Assembly: GCF_900099965.1 (NCBI RefSeq)
Contig: NZ_FNDJ01000050.1
Coordinates: 1-48,846, forward strand
Source: Nonomuraea jiangxiensis
GTDB taxonomy: Bacteria > Actinomycetota > Actinomycetes > Streptosporangiales > Streptosporangiaceae
Direction: 5' to 3'
Length of the DNA: 48,846 nt
Below are positions 1-8,111 of the stretch, one piece after another. The translations under genes were made by a program, and so were the position numbers. Within the stretch, counting starts at the first letter, position 1. Every line of letters begins with the position of its first letter. The notes under the pieces are model-generated. The model saw only the letters and a list, made by a program, of their open reading frames with translations. It did no database searches and was not told where the DNA came from.

Positions 1-142
1 GTGACCACGACACCAGCATCACCGAGCTGGGCGCCCGAGCCGACGATGCGAAGCAACGGCCGTAGACCCTGGCCGGTACCCGAGCCGCGAACTGTCCTTG
101 GCGTCATGATCCAACACCGTGATCAAACCGGGACCTCAGTCG

Positions 143-289
143 GAGGCTCCTGCGTTATCGCAGGTCAGACGCTACTTTGTTGAAAATTTCTTCATTGCTA
201 TGGGGACCCCTGGAGGGGTCCCCGCATCACGGCCGAACACGACCCCGCCCGGCGCCGCCGACGCAGCGACTGACAGTGAGGCTCCTGCG
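143..289. repeat. 12-bp direct repeat, each copy forming a hairpin arm
   Basis: The 12-mer GAGGCTCCTGCG occurs at 143-154 and again at 278-289. In the first copy CCTGCG (149-154) pairs with CGCAGG (159-164) around a TTAT loop. In the second copy the same bases form the left arm of a longer hairpin that ends at 312. The pair lies just downstream of a broken transposase gene on the minus strand, so it may be part of a transposon end or resolution region; that link is inference. Confidence 0.45.
202..223. terminator. Perfect 9-bp hairpin, terminator-like
   Basis: GGGGACCCC (202-210) and GGGGTCCCC (215-223) are exact reverse complements separated by TGGA. No T-run follows on either strand, which is common for actinobacterial terminators. 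Because both arms start with GGGG, it could instead belong to a transposon terminus. Confidence 0.45.
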
Positions 290-312
290 GGGCGACCATG
301 GTCCCGCAGGAG
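282..312. repeat. Perfect 10-bp inverted repeat
   Basis: CTCCTGCGGG (282-291) pairs exactly with CCCGCAGGAG (303-312) across an 11-nt loop. It sits 44 bp beyond the stop of the transposase remnant on the minus strand, so it may serve as that gene's terminator. It shares its left arm with the direct repeat at 278-289. Confidence 0.45.
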
Positions 313-355
313 TGCAGGCCCCGCGTCCGATGAACCGGTGTGCCAGCGTCTTCAC

Positions 356-540
356 TCACTGCAGTGGGTCGGTGACGGCCTCCAACTCCAGGTGGCGGTT
401 CATGTCGAGCTCGAAGCGCCCGTACAGGTTCGATGGGTCCAGAACAAGGCCGACAGGCCCCGCCGGTCGGCCGGGCTCAGCCGCTGCGGGTCCGCTTCGG
501 CCGCCTGGTGTTCCGGTAGACGATCCTCGTACGGAACAGG
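356..540 (-). pseudogene. Transposase C-terminal remnant (Tn3-like), frameshifted
   Basis: On the minus strand the sequence reads LSPADRRGLSALFWTH in one frame. It then continues as NLYGRFELDMNRHLELE in the next frame, ending at a TGA at 356-358. Joined by restoring a single lost base near 432-436, the two pieces give a continuous domain that resembles the C-terminal tail of Tn3-type transposases from actinobacteria. Upstream (above about 540) no further transposase is recognisable, so only the last 60 or so residues survive. The family assignment is from memory of the motif and is not certain. The frame break and the clean rejoining are directly visible. Confidence 0.45.
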
Positions 541-666
541 CCCAAGACGAGTGCGTTTCGCGCCGTTCCTCGAGGCCCCGGCTGGGACCTTTATCGGAGG
601 GCGGCCGCATCCCTTGAATCACGAGCTCACCAGTCGCCGAGCCCATCAGGCGGGCGGGGCTCCCCA

Positions 667-2142
667 TCAGACCCTGTGGCGTTCGGCTGGCTCGAGTGCG
701 TCGTCGCCCGGGTCCTGCGGGGTGGTGGCGGTACCGCGCGGCGACAGCAGCGCGATGAGGGTTCCGAGCAGTATGCCGCCGGCGGCGAGGTAGACGGCGG
801 TACGGCTTCCGTCGGCGATCGAGGAGCGGAGCACCGGGCCCGATCCCTTGACGCCTGCGTTGGCGATCGCGATGAGCACCGCGAGGCCGATGGCGTTACC
901 GAGGTTGAGTGTGGTGGAGGCCATGCCGGAGGCGACGCCTTGTTCGCGGGGGGCGACTCCGGCCGCGGCGGCGATCCACATGGCGGTCCAGGTGACGCCC
1001 TGGCCCACGCCCGAGATCACCAGCCCCGGGACGATAGCGAGGTAACCGCTGCTGTCGTGGAATCCAAGTGCGAGGACGGCGGTGCCGGCCGTTCCGGTGA
1101 GGAAGCCGGCGAGCAGGGTGGTGCGGGTTCCGAGGCGGGTGGTGAGGCGTTCTCCGAGTTGGGTGCCGATCGCGATCGCGAGTGAGGGGACCAGGAAGCC
1201 CAGGCCGGTCTGCAAGGCGCTGAAGCGATGAACGGTCTGCAATAGCACGGTCAGGAAGTAGGGCAGGGTGCCGAACGTCGCCATGTAAATGAACGTGACC
1301 GTGATCCCGGCGACGAGGCTGCGGTTGCCGAAGAGCCGGGGCGGCATCAGCGGGTCGGCGCTCCGCCACTCGATCGCCACGAAGGCGGCCAGCAGCACTG
1401 CCGCCAGCACCACGGCCGCGATGATCGCCGGGGACAGCCAGCCGATCTCGGGTCCCTGGACGAGGACGAATACCAGCAGTGTCGCGCCGCCGGTCACCGT
1501 CATGGCGCCGGGCAGGTCGAACCTGCGGTCCTGTTGACGACGCCCGTCACGCGGAATGACGGCCAGGGCGGCGATGGCGACGAGGCCAGCCAAGGGGACG
1601 TTGACGAAGAAGACGGCAGGCCAGCCGAAGGCCTGCGTGAGGACGCCGCCGAGCAGGGCACCTATGGTTAGCCCGCTGGCTCCGGCACCGCCCCACACTG
1701 CCAGCGCGCGGTTCCGCCGGGGGCCTTCCTCGAAGAGCGTGTTGATCAGTGACAGGGTCGAGGGAAGCAGGAGCGCTCCGCCGATACCCTGGATCGCGCG
1801 GGCGACGACGATGACGCCCGGGGTGCCCGCCAGTCCGCCGGCCAGTGAGGACCCGGCGTAGACGGTGAGGGCGAGAACGAAGATCCGGCGGCGGCCGAGC
1901 AGGTCGGCAGCGCGCCCGCCCAGCAGCAGGAACCCTCCGGCGAACACCACATAGGCGCTGACGACCCACTGCTGTGTCTGGTCCGAAAAGCCCAGGTCGG
2001 CGCCGATCTCCGGCAGTGCTACGAACACGATGTTGAGATCGAGGGAAAAGATCAGCTGCGCCAGTGCCAGCAGGGCCAGGCTCCAGCCCAGGTGGGTGCC
2101 GCCTCGCTGACTCCGGCTGGACGACATGGACATATTGGTCAT
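667..2142 (-). CDS. DHA2-type MFS drug efflux transporter
   Basis: This 491-residue integral membrane protein belongs to the major facilitator superfamily, in the 14-helix DHA2 (EmrB/QacA-like) branch that exports drugs by proton antiport. The first helix contains SLDLNIVFVALPEIG, the usual position of the DHA2 helix-1 motif. The motif-A loop reads GGRAADLLGRRRIF. Helix 5 holds the antiporter-type motif GASGLTIGALLGGVL, followed by GWPAVFFVNVPLA, a strong DHA2 signature. The reading frame is open to 2613, but the ATG at 2142 is preceded by GGAAAGGCGG and begins the conserved protein. It is divergent from an ArsR-type regulator, with a perfect palindrome between them, so substrate-induced derepression is likely. 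The substrate cannot be read from the sequence. Confidence 0.9.
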   Translation of the reverse strand: MTNMSMSSSRSQRGGTHLGWSLALLALAQLIFSLDLNIVFVALPEIGADLGFSDQTQQWVVSAYVVFAGGFLLLGGRAADLLGRRRIFVLALTVYAGSSLAGGLAGTPGVIVVARAIQGIGGALLLPSTLSLINTLFEEGPRRNRALAVWGGAGASGLTIGALLGGVLTQAFGWPAVFFVNVPLAGLVAIAALAVIPRDGRRQQDRRFDLPGAMTVTGGATLLVFVLVQGPEIGWLSPAIIAAVVLAAVLLAAFVAIEWRSADPLMPPRLFGNRSLVAGITVTFIYMATFGTLPYFLTVLLQTVHRFSALQTGLGFLVPSLAIAIGTQLGERLTTRLGTRTTLLAGFLTGTAGTAVLALGFHDSSGYLAIVPGLVISGVGQGVTWTAMWIAAAAGVAPREQGVASGMASTTLNLGNAIGLAVLIAIANAGVKGSGPVLRSSIADGSRTAVYLAAGGILLGTLIALLSPRGTATTPQDPGDDALEPAERHRV

Positions 2143-2166
2143 CAGTCCGCCTTTCCAATAAGTTCG

Positions 2167-2190
2167 ACTGTACGCATACTTGCGTACAGT
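2167..2190. promoter_or_regulatory. Palindromic operator between efflux pump and ArsR regulator
   Basis: ACTGTACGCA (2167-2176) and TGCGTACAGT (2181-2190) are exact reverse complements with spacer TACT. It lies 25 bp upstream of the pump start, and TTGACG (minus strand, 2205-2200) could be the pump -35 box, placing the palindrome over the -10 region. A related GTACGCGTAC palindrome lies at 2252-2261, at the front of the regulator gene. Both are probably bound by the ArsR-type protein (inference). Confidence 0.7.
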
Positions 2191-2241
2191 ACGCGAGTGC
2201 GTCAACAGACGTAGCACCGCGGGCGCGCAGAAGGAGGACGG

Positions 2242-2646
2242 ATGTTCGCTAGTACGCGTACGTACACTGGGTATGTGATTCCTCAGCATCCCGAACGCCA
2301 CCAGATCCGGTTGGAGAATGTCCTCACAGCCCTGGGCAACCCGTTGCGGCTGAAGATCGTCCGCACGCTCGCTGCCGGCGGTGAACAGGCCTGCGGGACG
2401 ATCCTGGACGGCGTGTCGAAGTCGACGCTGACCCGTCACTGGAAGGTTCTGCGCGACAGCGGGATCATCTGGCAGCGCCCCTACGGCCGCGAGAACCTGC
2501 TGTCCCTGCGCCGCGAAGACCTCGACGCCCGCTTCCCTGGCCTGCTCGACGCCCTGCTGACCGCCGCCGACGTCGAACAGACCGAGTCGAGCCCGGACGC
2601 ATCGGAACGGCAAGTCACGCCAACGTCAGCCGAGGCGACCGCCTAA
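2242..2646 (+). CDS. ArsR-family winged-helix regulator
   Basis: This 134-residue DNA-binding protein is likely the local repressor of the divergent efflux pump. The region ALGNPLRLKIVRTLA is the typical first helix of ArsR winged-helix domains. KSTLTRHWKVLRDSGII is the recognition helix and RPYGRENLLSLR is the wing. No metal-binding CxC motif is seen in the recognition helix, so it is more likely a small-molecule sensor than a metal sensor. Two starts are possible. ATG 2242 has AAGGAGG 4 nt upstream. GTG 2275 (residue 12) has a TACACT -10 box at 2263-2268, would be leaderless, and gives the more usual N-terminus. In that case the palindrome at 2252-2261 overlaps the promoter and gives autoregulation. 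Confidence 0.85.
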   Translation: MFASTRTYTGYVIPQHPERHQIRLENVLTALGNPLRLKIVRTLAAGGEQACGTILDGVSKSTLTRHWKVLRDSGIIWQRPYGRENLLSLRREDLDARFPGLLDALLTAADVEQTESSPDASERQVTPTSAEATA

Positions 2647-3395
2647 CGCGACTTTGCGTTCCGATGCTGGAAAGGCCGCCAATTACATCTGATGCGAATT
2701 TGCGATCCTTTGCGAGGTGTCATCGACGGACGGGTGGCTGACCACGTCAACCAGCAGCGATAGAGCGTAGCGATCATGTACCGAAACCCGTGCCTGTGAC
2801 CGCTGTTCATGCCATCGATTCTCAACACATTGCGGCCGGTCACCACGACAATGTCCGGACAGAGACGCTGGGATCATGCGACGGCCGCGTGGCGCGCGCC
2901 GGATGACGCACGCCATCGTCAGCTGACCGTGGAAGCAGCGGGTCGTCAATGACTTCCCATTCCAGTTGCAGAGCCAGGCTGCGGCGCTGTTCCTCGACGG
3001 CCCACGGGCGGGCCGCCCGCCGGTGGGGGAGGAGCTTCAATGGTGAGCCCGCTGGTGGACGGGCATGATGTGCACGGAACCGCGGGGTGGCGGAGTTCAG
3101 CGGCATCCTGTACGCCGCCCGCAGGCGGGCATGGTGCCGAACGGCATCACAGACCACTAACAGGCGGAGAAGTCACAGACCACTACCGCTAATTTCTGCA
3201 CTCAGCCTCCTCGAAGGCCGACCGGCGGAGAAATCCGGCCGCTCGACCACCAGGTCCGCAATCACCGGCTCCCGCAGCGTCTGACCGTGCTGTTCCTGGA
3301 CAACCCACCCCTCGACCGGCCCGTGCCACCCTTCGTGAACCATGAGGGACCCGTCGACATCGCGCATCTCGCGGGTACCGGCGGGGCCATGTTCG
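2647..3395. other. Gene-poor stretch with short direct repeat
   Basis: No convincing gene was found over about 750 bp in any frame; the open frames are short and show no recognisable domain. Base composition is more mixed than in the neighbouring genes. A 13-bp direct repeat TCACAGACCACTA occurs at 3147-3159 and 3173-3185. The stretch looks like eroded DNA next to the pseudogenes that follow. Confidence 0.5.
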
Positions 3396-3651
3396 GGCTT
3401 CCTGCCGCACCGGCCCGCCCTGCCGCACCGGGCGGTCCTTGGAGTCGTAGTGGGTGGCGGTCCGCATGTCGGTGCTGCGGGCGCGCACGGCGTCCATCAG
3501 GCCCATGCGCTCGATCACGCGGAGGGCCGCGCCGCGGATGTCCACCTTGTAGCCGCCCGTACGGATCGCGGGGGCGCGTTCGACCACGGTCACGGTGTAG
3601 TCGTGCCGGCGGAGCCAGTAAGCCGTCGCGGTGCGGGGCGAAGCGATGCCT
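3396..3651 (-). pseudogene. FAD-dependent monooxygenase N-terminal fragment
   Basis: The minus-strand frame reads TATAYWLRRHDYTVTVVERA, then GGYKVDIRGAALRVIERMGL and a few further residues. This is the FAD-binding start of a PHBH-type (TetX-like) aromatic hydroxylase. The first strand with the GxGxxG motif is missing: only GIAS precedes it, where GASIAGP would be expected. After about 70 residues the similarity stops, although the frame stays open. The usual protein is 370-400 residues, so this is a decayed fragment. Its 5' end abuts a TetR fragment on the opposite strand, which suggests a recombination scar or a collapsed TetR-monooxygenase pair. Confidence 0.7.
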
Positions 3652-3668
3652 GATCGAGAAGGGCCGGC

Positions 3669-3842
3669 GTGAGCCTGGCGGGCATCGGACACCACTTCAG
3701 GTCGAAGGAAGCGCTGATGAACGAGGCGCTGTTCGAGCTGATGGGGCAGATCGACCGGGTGCCCGAGGTTTGCGAGCAGCTCACGCGAGGGATCACGCAA
3801 GCTCGGTCGGGGAGGGCGGCACCGTCCAGGCGCTGCGCATGA
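3669..3842 (+). pseudogene. TetR-family regulator fragment
   Basis: The frame reads SLAGIGHHFRSKEALMNEAL then FELMGQIDRV, ending at a TGA at 3840-3842. It corresponds to the recognition helix of a TetR N-terminal HTH and the start of the ligand domain (typical form: V/S-x-x-x-I-Y/G-x-H-F-x-S-K-E-A-L). The first HTH helices and most of the ligand-binding domain are absent, leaving 57 codons. The adjacent monooxygenase fragment on the opposite strand suggests both came from one divergent regulator-enzyme unit. Confidence 0.6.
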
Positions 3843-3892
3843 TCGTCTCTTGAGTCGGGGGCTGGCCTCCGCCCGGGCCGACAGGGGGTCGA

Positions 3893-5281
3893 TCACAGCA
3901 CTGTGGGGATGCCGGTGCCCAGGGTGGCGACGGCCACGATCAGGCCGGTGGAGATCAGCAGTGCGGTGTGCAGGCCGTTGACCGGGCCGGTTGCGGCAGC
4001 CAGTGAGCCGAAGAGCGCGACGCCGAGCACGCTGCCGGTCTGGCGTGCGGCATTGAGCGTCCCCGAGGCCCGCCCCGAGCGCGAGCGGTCCACGCCGCTC
4101 AGCAGGACCGAGGCCATGACAGGGACGATCAGTCCGAGGCCGAACCCCTCGGCCATGAGCGGCACCACCAGCGCCGCGTAGGGCGTACGTGCGGTGGTGC
4201 CGAGCATGGCCAGGCATCCTGCCGCCAGGAGCGACGTGCCGATGAGGAGGACGCGGCGGGCGCCGAGCGCGCCGGTGAGCCGGTTGGCGGTGAGGTTGGC
4301 CGCCATGATCGCCGCCATCATCGGCGCGAAAGCCAGCCCGGTCCACAGCGCGGAGGCATGCTGTTCCTTCTGGAAGTACAGGCTGAGGACGAAGATCAGC
4401 CCGTAGAACGCCACGTTGACGAGCAGGCCGATCGCCACCGGCACTCCGAACCGTGCCGAGCGGAACAAGCTCAGCGAAAGCATAGGCTCCGCCCCGCGGA
4501 CCTCCGCGACCACGAACCCCGCACCGGCGGCGAGCGCGACGGCGAAGCCCGCGAGCACGACCGGATCGTCCATCCCGCGCGAGCCCGCCTCGATCGTGGC
4601 CACCGCGAGCGCGGTCAGCGCGGCGACCGCGCTGACCTGCCCGCACAGGTCCAGGCCCTGGTCGCGCGAGCGTGGTGAGCCGGTCGCGTAGCTCAGGGTC
4701 AGCCAGATGCCGATGGCGCCGATCGGCACGTTGACGAAGAAGATGGACCGCCATCCCAGCGTCGCGATCACCAGGCCGCCGACGACCGGGCCGGCCACGA
4801 GCGCCGTGCTGGCGCCCGCCGCCCACAGCCCCACGGCCCGCGCCCGGGGCTCCGGCTCGGTGTAGGCGTGATGGAGCAGGCTTAGCGAGCAGGCCGCGAG
4901 CGCTGCCGCGCCGATTCCCTGAACCGCCCGCGCGGCGATCAGCTCGGCCATGTTCGCCGCCAGCCCGCATCCTGCCGATGCGGCCACGAACACGGCGAAA
5001 CCGGCGATGAACAGTCGCTTGGCGCCGTAGAAGTCACCCAACGTACCCGCCACGAGGATCAGCGCGGCGAGGGCCACGGTGTAGGCATCGACCACCCACT
5101 GCAACGCCGTGACGCCTCCGCCCAGCTCCGCGCCGATCGGCTTGATCGCCACGTTGACCACGCTCACGTCAAGCTGGATGACCGCGAATCCCAGGCTGGC
5201 CGCGACCAGCACGAACCCCTGCCGCACCTGTCCCGTCCGAGCACGCGATGTCGCGCCTGAGGACGCATCTGCTTTCTGCAT
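3893..5281 (-). CDS. DHA2-type MFS efflux transporter
   Basis: This 462-residue, 14-helix transporter belongs to the EmrB/QacA group of drug:proton antiporters. Signatures are QLDVSVVNVAIKPIG in helix 1, ALQWVVDAYTVALAALILVAG in helix 2, GDFYGAKRLFIAG as motif A, ARAVQGIGAAALAACSLSLL in helix 4 and GWRSIFFVNVPIGAIG after helix 5. The C-terminal half carries SGTLNAARQTGSVLGVALFG, a common DHA2 element. The ATG at 5281 lies 6 nt after TAGTTT (minus strand, 5293-5288), so a leaderless mRNA is likely. No intact regulator is adjacent: the TetR fragment at 3669-3842 lies just beyond its 3' end. It is a different subtype from the pump at 667-2142. The substrate is unknown. Confidence 0.9.
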   Translation of the reverse strand: MQKADASSGATSRARTGQVRQGFVLVAASLGFAVIQLDVSVVNVAIKPIGAELGGGVTALQWVVDAYTVALAALILVAGTLGDFYGAKRLFIAGFAVFVAASAGCGLAANMAELIAARAVQGIGAAALAACSLSLLHHAYTEPEPRARAVGLWAAGASTALVAGPVVGGLVIATLGWRSIFFVNVPIGAIGIWLTLSYATGSPRSRDQGLDLCGQVSAVAALTALAVATIEAGSRGMDDPVVLAGFAVALAAGAGFVVAEVRGAEPMLSLSLFRSARFGVPVAIGLLVNVAFYGLIFVLSLYFQKEQHASALWTGLAFAPMMAAIMAANLTANRLTGALGARRVLLIGTSLLAAGCLAMLGTTARTPYAALVVPLMAEGFGLGLIVPVMASVLLSGVDRSRSGRASGTLNAARQTGSVLGVALFGSLAAATGPVNGLHTALLISTGLIVAVATLGTGIPTVL

Positions 5282-5293
5282 CGGGTCAAACTA

Positions 5294-5837
5294 CGCGCCC
5301 AACATTTCGATGACGGCCGAACCGTAGGGCCTACGTACCGGCATGATCGCGGTGGGTGGGCTTGGCCGTCTGACAGCCCCCGGTCGGCTCTGACGCGGCA
5401 TCTTCGGCCGCCTCGCTGCGGGGCAGGGCGCCGTTGGCGGTGTCGAGCAGGTCGGCCGGCGCCGGCATGTGCACACTCAGCGCGTTACCCGATCGGATCC
5501 GAACCGCCATCGGAGTAGGCAAGCCGGCGGCCAGTTCGGTCCAGGACGGACCCGATGCGGGGTCGCAGGTGGCCCATTTCGTCGGCGAACGCACGGGCGG
5601 CTTGCTGATAGCCGTCGGTCCGGCTGGCCAGCGTGCTTTCCAGGGTGGTTGGCGGGGTGACGGGGGTGCCCCCCAGGAGGGCCTCGCTGCTGGGGGGAAG
5701 CCGCCTGCGCACTATCCCACCAGCGGCCGGCGGCGCGGGCCAGCAAGAGCAGCTTCAGCGGTGTGTGTTCGGCGTGGCGGGCGCAGGCCTGCGGGCGCGC
5801 AGCAGGCCGGCCGGGGATCCGGCGTCAACGAAGTAGA
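5294..5837. other. Stretch without a recognisable gene
   Basis: Two minus-strand open frames (5331-5594 and 5485-5712) have a plausible actinobacterial composition, and the second contains YQQAARAFADEMGHLRPRIG. Neither matches a family I recognise, neither has a good ribosome binding site, and they overlap out of frame. They may be pieces of one frameshifted gene. I see no clear terminator or promoter here apart from the -10 box of the preceding MFS gene. Confidence 0.35.
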
Positions 5838-6041
5838 TCAGCGGGCCGAGCCTTTCCCTGCCTCCGAACGCGGCCCGCGCCGGATCCCGTTCGATTTCAC
5901 AGCGCGGCCCTCCACCACATGAACTGCCCTGCTGCGCCTGGCTGCGCGGGCGTGCCGGGCGGTGGTGCCCAGCACAGCGCCGGTAGCTGGTCTGTCTCCC
6001 TTGCGCACGCGAGGACGTGGGAAGGGAATGGTGTCGGTCAT
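5838..6041 (-). CDS. Small ORF overlapping the stop of the monooxygenase gene
   Basis: A 67-codon frame starts with an ATG whose ATGA overlaps the stop of the upstream FAD monooxygenase gene, the usual geometry for translational coupling. The product begins MTDTIPFPRPRVRKGDRP and is rich in Arg and Ala, with no transmembrane segment or known domain. It may be the truncated start of a longer third gene of the TetR-monooxygenase operon, or simply chance. I do not recognise it. Confidence 0.25.
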   Translation of the reverse strand: MTDTIPFPRPRVRKGDRPATGAVLGTTARHARAARRSRAVHVVEGRAVKSNGIRRGPRSEAGKGSAR

Positions 6042-7231
6042 GCGGCGATGTGCTCCGGACGGACGCCCATACCGATGAAACGACCCAGGAGGTGGCGCAG
6101 CGGTGGCAGCGTCCGGAACGCCGTGAAGATCGGAGGCACATGCTGGGTCGTGTCGTCGCCCAGGTCCTTGGGATAGAGGTCGCGCAGGATGCCGAGCTGG
6201 AAGGCCTGGGTGATCCTCGCGGCGCGTTCTCTGCGGGACTGCACCCGGGCCAGATCGGCGTCCTGTGGTTCGCCGCCTCGGGCGAGAAGCGGGCCCAGCA
6301 GGTTGGCGGTGGCCACCGCGTCCTGCACGGCCAGGTTGATACCCACGCCGCCCGCGGGCGACATGGCGTGGGCGGCATCACCGATACACAGCAGTCCCGG
6401 CCGGTGCCAGCGTGGAAGCCGGTCTACCCGGACGCTCAGGTGGTGTATCGCCTCCCAGTCGTGGATCTGGTCCACGCGGTCGCGCAGGGCGGGGGCCAGG
6501 TGCGCCACCCGGTTCCGGAACGCCGGCAGCCCGGCGGTCTTGAGTTCGTCGAAGGCGGCCGCCGGGATTGCATAGGCCATCTGCCAGTAGTCACCACGGT
6601 CGATGGAGATCAGCGCCCCCTTGCCTCCTTGGAAGAAGGGCACTTGGTCCTGTGGGCGGCGGGGCAGGTGGAACCACAGCACGTCCATGGGTGGCGAGGC
6701 GCTCACGGGGGTGAGGCCGGCGCCGGCCCGTACGGTGGAGTGGCGGCCGTCGGCGCCGATCACCAGGTCGGCCCGCACCTCCACGGGGCCCTCGGCGGTG
6801 TCGGCCAGGACGCCGGTCACCCGTCCCTGATCGGTGAGCAGTTCCGTGGCCCGGGCGCGGCGCAGGAGGCGGAAGGAGGGGTAGGCCGTGGCCTTGCCGG
6901 CCAGGAAGTCCAGCACATCCCACTGCGGCATGAACGCGATGTAGGGGCAGCGCACGTTCAGCCGGCTGAAGTCGGCGAAGGTGACGTCTCGGCCGCCCAT
7001 GTTGACAGCCACCTGCGGCATCTTGGTGTGCGGGAGGTTCAGGAACTCCTCGATCCAGCCCAGTTCGGCGATCAGTTCGAGGGTGGAGGGGTGGACGGTG
7101 TCGCCGCGGAAGTCGCGCAGGAAGTCCGCGTGTTTTTCCAGCACGGTCACCTCCACGCCCTGACGGGCCAGCAGCAGCCCGGTCATCATGCCCGCGGGGC
7201 CGCCCCCGACGACACAGCACTGTGCGCGCAT
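6038..7231 (-). CDS. FAD-dependent aromatic monooxygenase (PHBH family)
   Basis: This 397-residue class A flavoprotein monooxygenase probably hydroxylates an aromatic or drug-like substrate using NAD(P)H and O2. The dinucleotide motif VVGGGPAGMMTGLLLARQG with VLEKH is at residues 6-35. RGDTVHPSTLELI follows, as in PHBH-type enzymes. The second FAD motif DLVIGADGRHSTVR is near residue 150. The GD-motif GLLCIGDAAHAMSPAGGVGI is near residue 280. The ATG starts one base after the TGA of the upstream tetR-type gene, with GAAGGATGAG acting as the ribosome binding site, so the pair is a tightly coupled operon. No thioredoxin-like third domain is present. Resistance or detoxification is a reasonable role, but the substrate is unknown. 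Confidence 0.88.
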   Translation of the reverse strand: MRAQCCVVGGGPAGMMTGLLLARQGVEVTVLEKHADFLRDFRGDTVHPSTLELIAELGWIEEFLNLPHTKMPQVAVNMGGRDVTFADFSRLNVRCPYIAFMPQWDVLDFLAGKATAYPSFRLLRRARATELLTDQGRVTGVLADTAEGPVEVRADLVIGADGRHSTVRAGAGLTPVSASPPMDVLWFHLPRRPQDQVPFFQGGKGALISIDRGDYWQMAYAIPAAAFDELKTAGLPAFRNRVAHLAPALRDRVDQIHDWEAIHHLSVRVDRLPRWHRPGLLCIGDAAHAMSPAGGVGINLAVQDAVATANLLGPLLARGGEPQDADLARVQSRRERAARITQAFQLGILRDLYPKDLGDDTTQHVPPIFTAFRTLPPLRHLLGRFIGMGVRPEHIAA

Positions 7232-7232
7232 C

Positions 7233-7787
7233 TCATCCTTCTTCCGGAAACAGCAGCCCGACCAGGGCCGCGATGTCGATGGGGGTGCCCAGCCGCCGGT
7301 TGACGGCGACGGTGGCGAACAGGGTCCTGGCGGCCGTGACCGTGTCGTGCGGGCGCAGCTCGCCGGCGTCGATGCGTTCGAGCAGGAAGTCTCCGATGAG
7401 CCGCTGGCCTTCACCAGCCAGCGCCGCCAGCGGCCCGCGGGCCTGGGCGGCGCTGAAGAACACGGCCATCAGCTCGGCGTTGTCGGCCAGCAGCCGGTCG
7501 AACGCCTTCAGCAACTCGGTCAGCACCTCTGGAGCCGGCCGCGCGTCGTTCTGCTCCGTCCGCAGCTCCCGCAGGCGGGGCAGGAAGCCCCGCTCCGACA
7601 GGAGCGTCTCCACCATCGCCTCTTTGCTGTCGAAATAGCGATAGAGCAGGCCGGGTGTCACCTCGGCGGCCTCAGCCACATCCTTGACCGTGGCCCCGTC
7701 CACGCCCTTGTCGGCGAACACGCGCAAGGCCGCGTCCAGCAGTTGCCCCCGGCGCCATACCGCCTGCTCACTTCGAGTTCTGGGCAT
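7233..7787 (-). CDS. TetR-family transcriptional regulator
   Basis: This 184-residue regulator has an N-terminal HTH: LLDAALRVFADKGVDGATVK, then VAEAAEVTPGLLYRYFDSKE at about residues 16-57. The helical ligand-binding domain with LLKAFDRLLADNAELMAVFF follows. It is co-transcribed with and precedes the FAD monooxygenase by a single base. A near-perfect 20-bp palindrome sits 11 bp upstream of its start, so it very likely represses its own operon and is released by the monooxygenase substrate. The ATG at 7787 follows GAGGTG, which fixes the start. Confidence 0.9.
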   Translation of the reverse strand: MPRTRSEQAVWRRGQLLDAALRVFADKGVDGATVKDVAEAAEVTPGLLYRYFDSKEAMVETLLSERGFLPRLRELRTEQNDARPAPEVLTELLKAFDRLLADNAELMAVFFSAAQARGPLAALAGEGQRLIGDFLLERIDAGELRPHDTVTAARTLFATVAVNRRLGTPIDIAALVGLLFPEEG

Positions 7788-7798
7788 TATTCACCTCA

Positions 7799-7818
7799 TT
7801 GAGTAAACGTTTATTCAA
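7799..7818. promoter_or_regulatory. TetR-type operator palindrome
   Basis: TTGAGTAAACGTTTATTCAA is an inverted repeat of two 10-bp arms with one mismatched pair. It is markedly AT-rich for this genome. It is the classic form of TetR-family operators and lies immediately upstream of the tetR-monooxygenase operon. No intact divergent gene follows on the plus strand, so it serves the operon only. Confidence 0.75.
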
Positions 7819-8111
7819 CATACCATGCAGGTGCCTGTCGCACGGCGCTGGGCGCTGGGCGCTCGCGCGTTCGCCATCGGCGAGCTTGCGGAGGAGTCCA
7901 CTCACGTGGCCGATGAGGACCTGGTCGGCACGCGGCTGCGGCTGCGGTCCGGCGCGAACGCTACCTTGGTGGGTGGTGGCCTGCCGATCAACTTCCACTA
8001 CGCCGAGAGCCTGCCGAACTCCTACGCCGGCCTCATCCTGGCCGGCCTGATCGTCGGCGCGGCGACGCCGGCCAAGCCCGGGCACGGGTTCGCCCCCGGC
8101 CACAACGTGGC

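Noticed and set aside
1..183. 60-codon open frame at the left edge
   Set aside because: It has no ribosome binding site or recognisable domain and a shadow-like composition. I cannot tell whether a real gene ends here.
3189..4970. Very long minus-strand open frame of 593 codons
   Set aside because: It overlaps the clear MFS gene in another frame and is Arg/Gly-rich without domains. Only its last part coincides with the monooxygenase relic, which is reported separately.
7825..8098. Open frame directly downstream of the TetR operator on the plus strand
   Set aside because: The translation matches no family I recognise and has no ribosome binding site. The only recognisable remnant is the VOC tail in another frame.
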